Assembly (NCBI RefSeq): GCF_000632715.1
Contig: NZ_BAWO01000016.1
Span: 20,538 to 84,537 of the forward strand
DNA: 64,000 nt
Direction of reading: 5' to 3'
Origin: Parageobacillus caldoxylosilyticus NBRC 107762
GTDB taxonomy: Bacteria > Bacillota > Bacilli > Bacillales > Anoxybacillaceae
The notes under the pieces are model-generated. The model saw only the letters and a list, made by a program, of their open reading frames with translations, did no database searches and was not told the DNA's origin. Below, piece after piece: positions 28,201 to 36,601 of this stretch. The translations under genes and the position numbers were made by a program. Within the stretch, counting starts at the first letter, position 1. The number at the start of each line of letters is the position of its first letter.

Positions 28201-28883
28201 ACGGGCTTTACGGATTTGCGATGACTCCGCTAAGCGTTCCTGCGAAATACGCCAAACTGCCAAAAGAACTGTTAACGCCGATTGACCCGGTAGTGATTGT
28301 CATCGAAGATACGAATGGCAACAAAAAATTAGACAAGGAAGAGGAAGGAAAAGAATGGATAACCGACCGCGGCTTTTCCAATGAAGCAGAGCGTGGTGCC
28401 TTTAAAGCGGTGAAACCAAAAGGATACTTTATCGTTACTCTGAATTATTTCGGAGATACTTCGCTAATGCCATACCAATTTACATTGGCAAAAGCTGCCT
28501 TGCAAGATGAAGACAAAAATTCGACGGTGAAAAATAACATTCCATCAAAACCGCTTCCATTGAAAAAACCGAATAAAAACACATTCTATAATACCGGTTA
28601 TATGAATGTTACCAACAATAACGGCGATGTTGATTACTATGTGTTTACGGCGAATGAAGAACGAGCATATAAATTTAAGCTCGAACTGCCTTCCGACCTT
28701 GATGGGGTGATCAGCGTTTATGATGCAAAAGGCAAACAAGTTGGAAAAGCAGATTACTATATCAGCGGGGACGCCGAATATTTGAAATTAAAATTAAAGA
28801 AAGGAAAATACTTTATCAAAGTGGAAGATGCATTTGGCAATGCAAGCATTAACCCATATAAACTCATTGTGCGAAAAGAATAA
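25218..28883 (+). CDS. Large secreted subtilase (S8) with pre-peptidase C-terminal-type domains
   Basis: A 1221-residue protease. A signal peptide ends near SVSAAE, then comes an I9-like propeptide. The S8 catalytic domain has Asp in VVDTGID (about 178), His in HGTHVAGI (about 211-214) and Ser in SGTSMATP (about 368). The long C-terminal half holds beta-sandwich PPC-type domains, recognisable by TDWYQLKV, EDWFAFTPKQNGIYEF, DIYYFKPDQNGLYGF and DVDYYVFTANEERAYKF. They are joined by acidic linkers, one with tandem GEQP/EEQP units near residue 690. There is no SLH motif or sortase signal, so it is probably released or loosely bound. The start is TTG at 25218, with AGGAGGGAG 8-16 bases upstream. 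It is convergent with another subtilase gene. Confidence 0.92.
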   Translation: MKKRNQSKKLLTLGMALSLAFGGILPYANVSVSAAEIKQQETANQLLNRFGLYHSTNEVKASTVQKDKEKQLFSETVLIVKYKNVLSSTEHQKAGTKLVRRISSLHYDVVQITGKKKLEDVVSAYAKNPNVISVSRSAYFSRAAVDDAKSYDMYHLTTLQVNKALALAGKHPVKVAVVDTGIDVHHPELKNKIISNYNVMNPMQKGAVDVHGTHVAGIIAGEKGNGIGGYGVFPNAQIISIDVFNRSFFSSDYIVAEGILEAIRQKAQVINLSLGSPVPSPIVEEAIKKAVAANITVVAAAGNSGINTYEYPAAFEGVIGVGATNAKNELADFSTYGPAVDVVAPGEDIYSSIYDIDKKSTFAKLSGTSMATPMVTATVAMLLSKNPKLTPYEINYILNKTAKDLGEKGYDLKYGYGLVNPVAALQFNPKNIPANPNIAEKDLLKKAKNINVTSYSVQTGTIKKLNQTDWYQLKVQKGDYIQTKLKGSADYDYKLDILFFPAGKAAPSTKVPVNDTLQGKEEGYLFEAPQDGTLVIGVKDALGNYSESGKSRYTLSIDRTKNKLDDGNNAENPFIIQSLPYHSQREHGPLFFTNELTDTETPTDESIKTEEPAKEEAPKDTEQEEETKPLPGDSDYFRFTVPESEDGTEQTVHVSLTGVPGIDSTINLYAIEKLEEEPSSDGETEQTPEEQPEEQPGEQPGEQPAENQFMIDSVNMKGYGEGEELTFNAIPGMEYMIEVTNKPTLDPLMTSLFGEPEMDLTRNFSSHLPYQLTIDATTLPADEDGFPMEEEIPEEELTKGNIEAYLAKKEALKEKRSAVISDPGMLSSEDDGIENVLNAAQPYDLSQTVSGYFQYSGDEDWFAFTPKQNGIYEFRFAADENHEVPSMSIFVYNEKQKEFSHLGSNLSDYGFEPKDRYQIGLKGGQTYYIQLTEKMYRPSVKAYTFTSTLLASNTADKFENNDDFEKATNIRLKAITGNFASAQDIDIYYFKPDQNGLYGFAMTPLSVPAKYAKLPKELLTPIDPVVIVIEDTNGNKKLDKEEEGKEWITDRGFSNEAERGAFKAVKPKGYFIVTLNYFGDTSLMPYQFTLAKAALQDEDKNSTVKNNIPSKPLPLKKPNKNTFYNTGYMNVTNNNGDVDYYVFTANEERAYKFKLELPSDLDGVISVYDAKGKQVGKADYYISGDAEYLKLKLKKGKYFIKVEDAFGNASINPYKLIVRKE

Positions 28884-28895
28884 CAAAGTCAAGAA

Positions 28896-28925
28896 AGGCT
28901 GCCTTCCATTAGGGAGGCAGCCTTC
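28896..28925. terminator. Terminator shared by two convergent subtilase genes
   Basis: A 10-bp stem (AAGGCTGCCT / AGGCAGCCTT, arms 28896-28905 and 28916-28925). It lies between the two stop codons and touches the end of the minus-strand gene. Confidence 0.8.
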
Positions 28926-30844
28926 TATTTGAATATGTCATTTTCAGCGCGGGCGATGAAAACGAAAAGCTCTAGCCGCTTCACAAGCTGATAAGGTCTA
29001 AACGTACCATCAGGATACCCTTTTGTAATGTTTGCTGCAGCCATTTTATAAATTTCCGCATGCCCCGTCACCTTGTCGGTAACGTCTTTAAACGTAATGG
29101 AAGAAGCACTAGGGAGTTGGTACGCCTTCGCTAACAGCATTGCTGTTTCCGCGCGGGTGATAGGCTGTTGCGGACGAAACGTACCATCTGGAAACCCATT
29201 TACCAACCCTCGCTCATATGCAGATTGAATATATCCAGACGCGGAATTAGCAGAGCCCACATCTTTAAAAACGGTAGACCGTTTTGTCGAATCCAAATGC
29301 AACGCCCGTCCTAACATCGTTACCGCTTCGGCACGCGTTACAAAATCATTAGGCTTGATCGTACCGTTATTATATCCAGTAACAATTCCCTTGCTGAATA
29401 AATAAACAATGTGGGGCGTGTACCAAATGCCGTTTGTCAAATCTTTGTAATCTGGTTCTGAAAGGGTTACGGTGATCGGATTAGACAATGCTGATTCTGT
29501 TCCATCGCTATATACAGAAGAAAACTGATAGCGGTAAGTTCCTTTGAGCACGTAGTCTGTAAATGACGAACTAGACTGCAGCTTTTTTATTTGCTTTCCA
29601 TCGCGATACACATTATATCCTTGAATACTGTCAGCAAGCGGCGTAACAGAAAAGTTTACTACTCCCGCTGCATTGGATTGCAGCTTCACTTTCAGCTGCG
29701 GCGGTTTATTTTGTTCTGCCTGTACTAATCCATAGCCGTACCAATCATCTTTTCCAGGCGTGCCTAAATCCATCGCATTTGCCCTTAACATTTGGCGAAG
29801 TTCGACATTCGTTTTATTCGGATACTGCTGCTTATATAAGGCTAATATACCGCTGACAAATGGAGCTGCCATGGACGTCCCCGCCATCCATGTATATCCG
29901 TCCGGATTGCCGTCCAAATCACAGGCAACAGGAACGGTGCTGTAAATGTTTTCACCAGGCGCTGCAACCTCGACTGCTGGGCCTGTTGCAGAATAAGCAA
30001 CGCGAACGTTTTGGTTGTTGATGGCTGCAACGGCGATCGCACTGTCATATTTCGCAGGATATTCGACGGTATCTCCTGTTCCTTTTTCGTTGCCGTTGTT
30101 TCCAGCCGCCGCGACCACCAAAATTCCTTTCTGATATGCTTTATCAATGGCTTCTTTTAGCACAGGAGAACCTTCTGAAGCAGCAAAACTCAAGTTAATA
30201 ATATCCATATGGTTTTGTATCGCCCATTCAATCCCTGCTAAAACAGTCGATATCGTTCCTTCGCCGAAGCGGTCCAATACTTTCACCGCATAGATGCTTG
30301 CCTCCGGAGCTACTCCAAGCACCCCAATATGATTATTTTTCGCCGCGATAATACCTGCCACATGGGTGCCGTGTCCGTTATCATCATTATAAGCATTAGG
30401 GCAATAGGATAACATGCACGCACCGCCCGATACATGTAAATCAGGATGATTCGTATCAATTCCTGTATCTAAAATGGCGATCTTCACGCCTTTACCCGTA
30501 ACGCCACGGACGTGCATGCCGGTTGCTTTTGTTTTCGTTATGCCCCAGCCTACCACCTGTCCGTCAATCGTAACGGTTTCATCCTGCTGAATGTATTCTA
30601 CTCCCGGTAATTGCCGCAAAAGATCCATAGAAGCCAACGGCACATTGGCAGATAAAGCTGGAATCACGTCAAACCGCTGATACACTTTTCCTTGCAGCTG
30701 TTCCACTGCTTTTTCGTCGACATGCTTTTTAAAAAGAATAATCACATTGATCCGCTTTGTTTCAGATGCAAAAGTGGAAGCAGCGGGCAGAAAACTCATC
30801 ATCACGAGAACAGCACTGAAAAAAACGAGACACCATTTTTTCAT
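28925..30844 (-). CDS. SLH-anchored subtilase (S8)
   Basis: A 639-residue surface protease. Signal peptide (about 1-26), inhibitor I9-type propeptide (about 31-85), then the S8 domain. Catalytic Asp is in ILDTGIDTNHPDL, His in NGHGTHVAGIIA and Ser in MAGTSMAAPFVSG. A fibronectin-III-like module follows (about 390-470, with GYNVYRDGKQIKKL). The C-terminus has three SLH motifs with VTRAEAVTMLGRAL, ITRAETAMLLAKAY and LVKRLELFVFIARA; the last has lost the usual TRAE core. AGAGG lies about 8 bases before the ATG. Possible roles are processing of surface proteins or nutrient proteolysis at the S-layer. It lies between the amidase gene and the convergent larger subtilase. Confidence 0.92.
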   Translation of the reverse strand: MKKWCLVFFSAVLVMMSFLPAASTFASETKRINVIILFKKHVDEKAVEQLQGKVYQRFDVIPALSANVPLASMDLLRQLPGVEYIQQDETVTIDGQVVGWGITKTKATGMHVRGVTGKGVKIAILDTGIDTNHPDLHVSGGACMLSYCPNAYNDDNGHGTHVAGIIAAKNNHIGVLGVAPEASIYAVKVLDRFGEGTISTVLAGIEWAIQNHMDIINLSFAASEGSPVLKEAIDKAYQKGILVVAAAGNNGNEKGTGDTVEYPAKYDSAIAVAAINNQNVRVAYSATGPAVEVAAPGENIYSTVPVACDLDGNPDGYTWMAGTSMAAPFVSGILALYKQQYPNKTNVELRQMLRANAMDLGTPGKDDWYGYGLVQAEQNKPPQLKVKLQSNAAGVVNFSVTPLADSIQGYNVYRDGKQIKKLQSSSSFTDYVLKGTYRYQFSSVYSDGTESALSNPITVTLSEPDYKDLTNGIWYTPHIVYLFSKGIVTGYNNGTIKPNDFVTRAEAVTMLGRALHLDSTKRSTVFKDVGSANSASGYIQSAYERGLVNGFPDGTFRPQQPITRAETAMLLAKAYQLPSASSITFKDVTDKVTGHAEIYKMAAANITKGYPDGTFRPYQLVKRLELFVFIARAENDIFK

Positions 30845-30893
30845 ATGAAATAACCTCTCATGCGAGAAAATCTGCTACTATTCTCTATTTTAC

Positions 30894-30945
30894 TATTTCA
30901 TTGAACACGGCGGTATAAATATTTCATTGAACACGGTCGTATAAA
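30894..30945 (-). repeat. Tandem 26-bp duplication spanning the amidase stop codon
   Basis: Copies 30894-30919 and 30920-30945 differ at one base (G versus T in CGG/CGT context). The second copy encodes the last residues and stop of the SLH amidase. The first copy lies past the stop, so the protein end is unaffected. Confidence 0.85.
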
Positions 30946-32330
30946 GGCTGAAAGTTCAATCCTGATTCGGATGCGTAATAGTCTAATATTCCGAGATAAA
31001 TAGCTTTCGCTGCTTCTCCCTGCCAGTATGAAGAGCCTAACTTTTTGGCATCTTCTTTACGATCAATAAAACCTAACTCCACTAAAACCGCAGGCATATT
31101 ATTTTCCCGAAGAACGTGCAAATCTCCTTTTTTCACTCCACGGTCCGCTGCATTCCATGCTTCGACTAACCGTTTTTGGATACATTGAGCGAGCTTCTTG
31201 CTTTTTTCTACATATGGATTTGTCGCTGCCGCACTATAATAGTACGTTTCCGTGCCCGTTCCGCCGCCTGAATTCGTATGGATGCTGACAAATATATCTC
31301 CATTCATCTTTTTCGCAAAATCAACCCTGCCGCTTAGCGGGACAAATACATCTTTTTCGCGCGTTAAAGCAATACGAAATCCTGTATCTTCAAATAATGA
31401 CTTTACTTTTAAAGCGACGCTGAGATTAATATCCTTTTCTTTTAATCCATTTGCCACTGCTCCAGGGTCATAGTCACCATGCCCAGGATCGATGATAATG
31501 GTTTGCGTTTTTACATATTGCAACAGCCGGTCCGTTGGGTTAGATGGACTCATTCCACTAAGGTAAGCAGTATGTACAAAACCTTCTATTCCCGAAGCGC
31601 GAACATATGCCCAATTACCAACAATATGTAAGATCTCTACTTTTTCTCCTTTTTTCAATACAGCCACAGTACTAAAGTTGGTGGATGGTCCTTGACGGAC
31701 ATTCAAAGTTGACGCATTTACCGTTGCTTGTTGAACAGCTGTGAATTGATAATGGACCCGGAATTTTGGATTAATGGCTCTTGCAATAAACACCGCAAAA
31801 TCGGCACGTATAATCGGTTGATCTTGACCAAACGTTCCATCCGCAAGCCCTTGGGCAATCCCTTTCGCCATTAGTTGCTGGATCGCTGTCGATATCGTGT
31901 TTCCGCCAAGCGAATAAGCGCGGTTGATAAGCAGCGCCATTTCTCCCCGCGTAACAAACTGATTAGGACGAAAAGTACCATCATTGTAACCGCTAATAAT
32001 GTTTTTTTCAACTGCTTCTTGTATGTATCCCGAAGCAAAATTCCCTTTGCCTACATCTTTAAATTTTGTTGCTCTCTGTGTTCCATCGAAATTAAGCGTT
32101 CTTCCAATAATGGCCGCAGCCTCTGCTCTTGTCACATTTTTAGATGGATAAAAATATCCAGATGAACTGCCTTGAACCATTTTCCCTTGCGCTAAATAAT
32201 AAATTTCTTTTGCAGCGCGATGAGTCGTGCCAACATCACGAAAATATGGAGCAGCGCTAGTGTGACCAACAGGACCGATGAGTACTGCGGCCAACAACAG
32301 ACAAAAAGCGACAAATACTCCTTTTCTCAT
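30924..32330 (-). CDS. SLH-anchored N-acetylmuramoyl-L-alanine amidase (Amidase_3)
   Basis: A 468-residue secreted autolysin. The signal peptide ends near TSAAP, then come three SLH motifs (about residues 28-195; VTRAEAAAIIGRTL, VTRGEMALLINRAY, IIRADFAVFIARAI). An SH3b module (about 205-262, LNVRQGPSTNFSTVAVLKKG) precedes the zinc amidase domain. Zinc-site motifs are IIIDPGHGDYDPGA (His), NGLKEKDINL (Glu) and VSIHTNSGGG (His). The catalytic Glu is in VLVELGFIDRKED. It cleaves the MurNAc-L-Ala bond while anchored through the SLH motifs. The start ATG has GGGAGAAAGG upstream. The 3' end carries a 26-bp tandem duplication. Confidence 0.94.
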   Translation of the reverse strand: MRKGVFVAFCLLLAAVLIGPVGHTSAAPYFRDVGTTHRAAKEIYYLAQGKMVQGSSSGYFYPSKNVTRAEAAAIIGRTLNFDGTQRATKFKDVGKGNFASGYIQEAVEKNIISGYNDGTFRPNQFVTRGEMALLINRAYSLGGNTISTAIQQLMAKGIAQGLADGTFGQDQPIIRADFAVFIARAINPKFRVHYQFTAVQQATVNASTLNVRQGPSTNFSTVAVLKKGEKVEILHIVGNWAYVRASGIEGFVHTAYLSGMSPSNPTDRLLQYVKTQTIIIDPGHGDYDPGAVANGLKEKDINLSVALKVKSLFEDTGFRIALTREKDVFVPLSGRVDFAKKMNGDIFVSIHTNSGGGTGTETYYYSAAATNPYVEKSKKLAQCIQKRLVEAWNAADRGVKKGDLHVLRENNMPAVLVELGFIDRKEDAKKLGSSYWQGEAAKAIYLGILDYYASESGLNFQPLYDRVQ

Positions 32331-33156
32331 ACATCCTTTCTCCCTTTTTTGATATATTTTTCTACTATTCTACCACAAACTTCATGTTTTCTAAATAAAA
32401 AATGGTTCCTTTTCCTTATCATAGACTTTGAGCCATATTTCTCACATTTCGTATGGAAGTACTTTTTCATCTTGTAGGGATAACCATCAGCATGTCCTTG
32501 TTGGATGGCTTGGTGCGCGAGGTTCTTGCGAAGAGGCATTCGTGGCAGACCGCTTGAATCGATTGGCTGTAAAGGGGAAATCTTTCCTTTTGTTTGCTTT
32601 TGCAGTTCGCTTTTAGTGTCCAGCAGCCGCATTAGAGAAAAGATGTTCCTTCACTCATCAAAGACATTCATCCAAACACAGGCAGACTTGTGATGCGGGC
32701 ACACCATCGATCCGAATCCGTTTTGGCCGCAAAACAGGAGAACTCTTCCTTTCCCTGCCTGATAGGATAGCCCAAAATAGAACATATGTTTGCTTTTCAT
32801 AAATAAAAATCTCCCGATTCATCTCCCCTTCCCTTCGATTAGAAGAGGAAGACTTCTCGGGAAAAATATGAAAAAAACCCCTCAAACTGAACTTTTGCAC
32901 CATTCAAGTCGGCAGGTTCTGGCGTACTAGAGAGTTTTTCCTGCACCTGCGTGCAGGCATTCACTCTTGTTCCGTTAAATATCATGGACAAACACCTCAT
33001 TGGCGCTTAGCTCCCTGTCGGCTTGGGTCAAAACCGTTTTCCGCTTCATCCCAATCACTTCAGCCACAGACTTTCGTGGCTAATACTTTTGCAAACCGCC
33101 AGCTTTTTCTGTCTACTTCAAGGGAGCCTGTTCATGATATGTTCATTCCTTGAGAA
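32331..33156. other. Intergenic region with degenerate coding remnants
   Basis: About 830 bases without an intact gene. On the minus strand near 32430-32640 short pieces in different frames look like the N-terminal part of an IS605-type TnpB. Around 32940-32957 there is a small GC-rich hairpin (CCTGCA...TGCAGG). The remainder has many stops in all frames and nothing I can name. Confidence 0.45.
32430..32640 (-). pseudogene. Possible frameshifted N-terminal remnant of an IS605-type tnpB
   Basis: Two frames give LYSQSIQAVCHECLF and then AHQAIQQGHADGYPYKMKKY followed by FHTKCEKYG. From memory this order (…HSQTIQAV… then …YPYKxKKYxxTxW…) is typical of the N-terminal region of Geobacillus TnpB proteins. 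Both the frame switch and the missing catalytic part show it is dead. The assignment rests on recalled family wording only. Confidence 0.35.
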
Positions 33157-33552
33157 TTACGATTGCGATGTTAATTTTTCCTTCAGCCGTTCGATATGGT
33201 ACTTCGCTTCCATTCTACACGTATAGTCAATATCATCCATCCCCAATTGAGCAATAAGACTGTCCAGCGCCTTCATTTCCTGTTCTGTCGGTGGTTCTGT
33301 CAATGCCTTTTCAATCACTTCGTTTATTTTTGCAGCCAACTCTTCGTGAAAATCTGGGTTAGACTTGATCTCATCATCTATTTTCTTGAACCAAGAAGCA
33401 TTTTTTTGCGCATAATCCCGCCAGTACGCAATAAAATCCTCTAAGTTATATTTTTTTTCATCCCATTGAATCATTTCCATATATTTCTCAAAGGCGGCCG
33501 AAATAGACCTCGTAATGCTTATTTTTATTCCGTTCGGAAGGCTCTTGAACAT
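33157..33552 (-). CDS. Hypothetical helical cytoplasmic protein
   Basis: A 131-residue soluble protein, rich in Lys/Glu/Ile and predicted to be almost all helix; no signal peptide, membrane span or metal site. Sequence features include WDEKKYNLEDFIAYWRDYAQ and ELAAKINEVIEKALTEPPTE. AGGAGGT lies 14 bases before the ATG at 33552, longer than usual, so an upstream ATT-type start is conceivable. It stands alone between the remnant zone and the 2-epimerase gene. I do not recognise the family. Coding is supported by the ribosome site and the codon texture only. Confidence 0.6.
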   Translation of the reverse strand: MFKSLPNGIKISITRSISAAFEKYMEMIQWDEKKYNLEDFIAYWRDYAQKNASWFKKIDDEIKSNPDFHEELAAKINEVIEKALTEPPTEQEMKALDSLIAQLGMDDIDYTCRMEAKYHIERLKEKLTSQS

Positions 33553-33661
33553 AATAGTGATATATTACCTCCTAAAGTGATGATTCATTTTTATATCTTC
33601 ATCAAAAAACAACCTTATATTCGATACAACGTTTATTTTCCATTACTGATCCATATTTTGT

Positions 33662-34807
33662 CTAAATAGTAAAAGGAGCTGGAGCAGATTCTGCCTTGCC
33701 AAAATAATAAAGAATGGCCTGCACGATGCGTTTGGAAGCTTGCCCATCTCCGTATGGATTTGAAGCTTTCGCCATTTTTTCATATTCGTTTCGATTATTC
33801 AACAGCTCGCGGGCCATGCGGTATATCGTTTCTTCATTGGTTCCCGCTAATTTCAGCGTTCCCGCTTCGATGCCTTCCGGCCGTTCCGTCGTATCGCGAA
33901 GCACTAATACCGGAACTCCCAACGAAGGCGCTTCTTCCTGCACGCCGCCGGAATCCGTCAAAATAAGAAACGCTCTCGCGGCAAGATTATGAAAATCAAA
34001 TACATCTAAAGGTTCAATTAAATGAATGCGCGGATCATGGCCAAGAATTTCATCGGCTACTTCACGTACCGCCGGATTTAAATGAACAGGGTAAACGACT
34101 TGCACATCTTCATGCTCTTGAACAATGCGCTTAATCGCGCGGAACATGTTGCGCATGGATTCGCCAAGATTTTCCCTGCGATGGGCAGTTAATAAAATCA
34201 TGCGGTCGTTGCCGATTTTCGTTAAAATATCATGCTGATAATCTTCGGTCACCGTCGTTTTTAACGCGTCGATGGCCGTGTTTCCCGTAATAAAAATCGA
34301 ATCGGGTTTTTTATTCTCACGGATTAAGTTTTCGTGCGCTTTTTTCGTTGGCGCAAAATGAAGATCGGCGATCACACCGGTAAGCTGACGGTTCATTTCT
34401 TCCGGAAATGGTGAATATTTATTCCACGTGCGCAACCCGGCTTCAACATGCCCGACAGCGATTTGATTGTAAAACGCCGCGAGGCTGGCGACAAACGTCG
34501 TTGTCGTATCCCCGTGCACCAGCACTAAATCCGGCTTCACCTTTTTCATCACGTCATCGAGTCCTTCTAAAGCGCGGACGGTAATATCCGTCAACGTTTG
34601 GCGGTCTTTCATAATATTTAAGTCATAATCGGGCTTTATATGGAAAATTTCTAGCACTTGGTCCAGCATTTGCCGATGCTGCGCCGTTACGGTGACAATC
34701 GGTTCAATCAGTTCCGAATGTTTTTTCAGCTCCAATACAAGCGGTGCCATTTTAATTGCTTCCGGTCTTGTGCCGAAAATAGTCATTACTTTAATTTTAT
34801 CTGCCAT
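33662..34807 (-). CDS. wecB: UDP-N-acetylglucosamine 2-epimerase (non-hydrolysing)
   Basis: A 381-residue enzyme (MnaA/WecB) interconverting UDP-GlcNAc and UDP-ManNAc. Family motifs: VMTIFGTRPEAIKMAPLVLE, VTAQHRQMLDQVLEIF, VHGDTTTTFVASLAAFYNQI, HVEAGLRTWNKYSPFPEEMN, LLTAHRRENLGE, ILTDSGGVQEEAPSLGVPVL and VLRDTTERPEG. All the catalytic and substrate-binding stretches look intact. ATG at 34807 has TAGGTG about 6 bases upstream; GTG at 34816 is the longer alternative. It lies within the surface-polymer island but apart from wecC and tagA, and would supply UDP-ManNAc to both. In Bacillus the same enzyme also feeds wall teichoic acid linkage units. Confidence 0.95.
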   Translation of the reverse strand: MADKIKVMTIFGTRPEAIKMAPLVLELKKHSELIEPIVTVTAQHRQMLDQVLEIFHIKPDYDLNIMKDRQTLTDITVRALEGLDDVMKKVKPDLVLVHGDTTTTFVASLAAFYNQIAVGHVEAGLRTWNKYSPFPEEMNRQLTGVIADLHFAPTKKAHENLIRENKKPDSIFITGNTAIDALKTTVTEDYQHDILTKIGNDRMILLTAHRRENLGESMRNMFRAIKRIVQEHEDVQVVYPVHLNPAVREVADEILGHDPRIHLIEPLDVFDFHNLAARAFLILTDSGGVQEEAPSLGVPVLVLRDTTERPEGIEAGTLKLAGTNEETIYRMARELLNNRNEYEKMAKASNPYGDGQASKRIVQAILYYFGKAESAPAPFTI

Positions 34808-35230
34808 TACTTTCACCTACAATGTAAAATGTTAGATCCGGTGCAAACTTCATTCCTTACATTATCATAACCTTTCCATTTTCTCAACCATTAGCGCATT
34901 CGTTCTCCATAAACTTGAATGCTTCCCAATAGAAAAATTGGTTCTTCTTTACTGATTAGATAGCTATGAGGGGGACTTGAGTCGGGGAAAGCAAGTTTTT
35001 TGGTAAAATTCAGGAGGTAGGTTTGGTGCGATCGCGACAATTCCTAAGGCCGAAAGCTTTCCATCATGCTCGAAAAATGATTCATATCCATAGCTTAGCA
35101 TTCTAGATGGCAAACATGCATTGCTACGCGTATATTTAGAAACGAACAACGCTTCGTAAAAAAAGGACAGCTCCGGAAAACCCCAAGCCATCCCTTTTCA
35201 TTGGATAAACCGTCCATCATCTTTTCCCAT
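34808..35230. other. Intergenic region without a supported gene
   Basis: About 420 bases. A 75-codon minus-strand frame (34964-35191) lacks a convincing ribosome site and a recognisable family. It may be remnant coding sequence. Confidence 0.35.
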
Positions 35231-36601
35231 TTAGTATCGTTTTGCGCCCAAGTAACGCGCTTTCCAATAAGAATTATCCAAGCTGCTGATGGTAACGCCA
35301 GTGGAAGAGCCGCTATGAATAAATTGTCTATTGCCGATATAAATGCCCGCGTGGGACGGACCGGATTGGCTTGTGTTAAAAAAGACAATGTCGCCAACCG
35401 AAGGAGAGGAAACCGGCGTACCGACGTTCCAAATCGTCGCTACCGTGCGCGGCAAAGAAATGCCTTGTTTTTTAAACAAATATACAATCAACCCGCTGCA
35501 GTCAAAGCCCACCTCCGGCGTTTGGCCGCCCCAAACGTACGGCTTGCCGAGAAGCTCGGACGCATCGGCGACAAGCTCGATGACATCCAGTTTCCGCTGC
35601 GGCGCCTGCCCCGTCAATCGCTCATATGTTTCCGCATCGACAACGCCGGTCGCTTTGATGCCGACGCTGTTCTGGAATCGTTTCACCGCGTCCGCCGTAA
35701 TCGCCCCGTAATACCCGGTAATTTCCGGATAGGTAAAATAACCGAGCTGTTTCAATTTCGCTTGCACCTGTTTGACCTGATCGCCTGCCGAGCCGATCGT
35801 TAGATAGATGGTCCCTTGCGAAGCAGGCGGATGGGATGGAGCTTGTTTCTTCAGCGCCTCATTGATCTTCGCGATTGTCGCGCCATCGGCCGCGCCGGTC
35901 ACTGGCAGCTGATATTGTTTTTGAAACTGCCGGACCGCGGTGGCCGTCACCGTTCCGTAATAACCGGTGATCTTTGGATATGTAAAATAGCCGAGCTGTT
36001 TTAAGTTTTGCTGCAGTTTGCTTACTTCCGCCCCCCGCGAGCCGATTTTCAGCGCATTGGCTTGAGGCGGTTTGACCGATGTGGCAGACGGATGGCGCAT
36101 GGCGTTTTGAATCAGCTGCAACGTGCGAGCATCAGCCACCCCGGTTGCGGAAAGCCCGTTTGCCTGCTGGAACCGTTTCACCGCGTCTTGGGTGATTACG
36201 CCAAAATAGCCGGTAATCTCCGGGTACTTAAAATAACCAAGAAGTTTTAAGTTTTGCTGCAGCACTTTTACCTCGTTTCCACGCGAGCCGATTTTCATGG
36301 CCGCATTGGCAGCGGGGCTTCCTTTCAATTTCGCATATGTAGCATCATCGACAATGCCGGTCGCCGGCAGGCGGACAGATGCTTGAAACGCTTTAACGGC
36401 CTGCTCGGTAATCGGTCCAAAATATCCCGTCGCAGTCGGATATGTGAAAAATCCTTTTTCTTTCAAGAGCTGCTGCAGCTCTTTCACTTGCGGCGAACTC
36501 ATCCCAACCTTCCATTCTGCTGCTTTCCCGTCATCTGGCATCAAAAACAACGCCGAAACAAAAGCGGTCGTTAACACAACATCTCTTGGCCTGATACTCA
36601 C
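35231..36601 (-). CDS. NlpC/P60 endopeptidase with four peptidoglycan-binding repeats
   Basis: A 456-residue secreted hydrolase. A short signal sequence ending near KAAEW is followed by four PG_binding_1 repeats of about 65-80 residues (about 30-330). Each has a core like VKxLQQxLKxLGYFTYPxIT, then GYYGxITxDAVKRFQ. The C-terminal NlpC/P60 domain has catalytic Cys in FDCSGLIVYLF, His in PSHAGIYIG and a third site in QFIHSGSST. The repeats are very alike, which suggests recent internal duplication. GTG at 36601 is the start, with AGGGGGAT about 5 bases upstream. Unlike its SLH neighbours it binds peptidoglycan directly. Likely role: cell separation or wall turnover. Confidence 0.93.
   Translation of the reverse strand: MSIRPRDVVLTTAFVSALFLMPDDGKAAEWKVGMSSPQVKELQQLLKEKGFFTYPTATGYFGPITEQAVKAFQASVRLPATGIVDDATYAKLKGSPAANAAMKIGSRGNEVKVLQQNLKLLGYFKYPEITGYFGVITQDAVKRFQQANGLSATGVADARTLQLIQNAMRHPSATSVKPPQANALKIGSRGAEVSKLQQNLKQLGYFTYPKITGYYGTVTATAVRQFQKQYQLPVTGAADGATIAKINEALKKQAPSHPPASQGTIYLTIGSAGDQVKQVQAKLKQLGYFTYPEITGYYGAITADAVKRFQNSVGIKATGVVDAETYERLTGQAPQRKLDVIELVADASELLGKPYVWGGQTPEVGFDCSGLIVYLFKKQGISLPRTVATIWNVGTPVSSPSVGDIVFFNTSQSGPSHAGIYIGNRQFIHSGSSTGVTISSLDNSYWKARYLGAKRY

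Noticed and set aside
35201..35803. 200-codon plus-strand frame
   Set aside because: Lies antisense to the clear NlpC/P60 gene and is Arg-rich shadow sequence without a ribosome site.
35231..36601. Repeated blocks as a CRISPR array
   Set aside because: Repeats are about 200-240 bases, in frame and encode peptidoglycan-binding domains.
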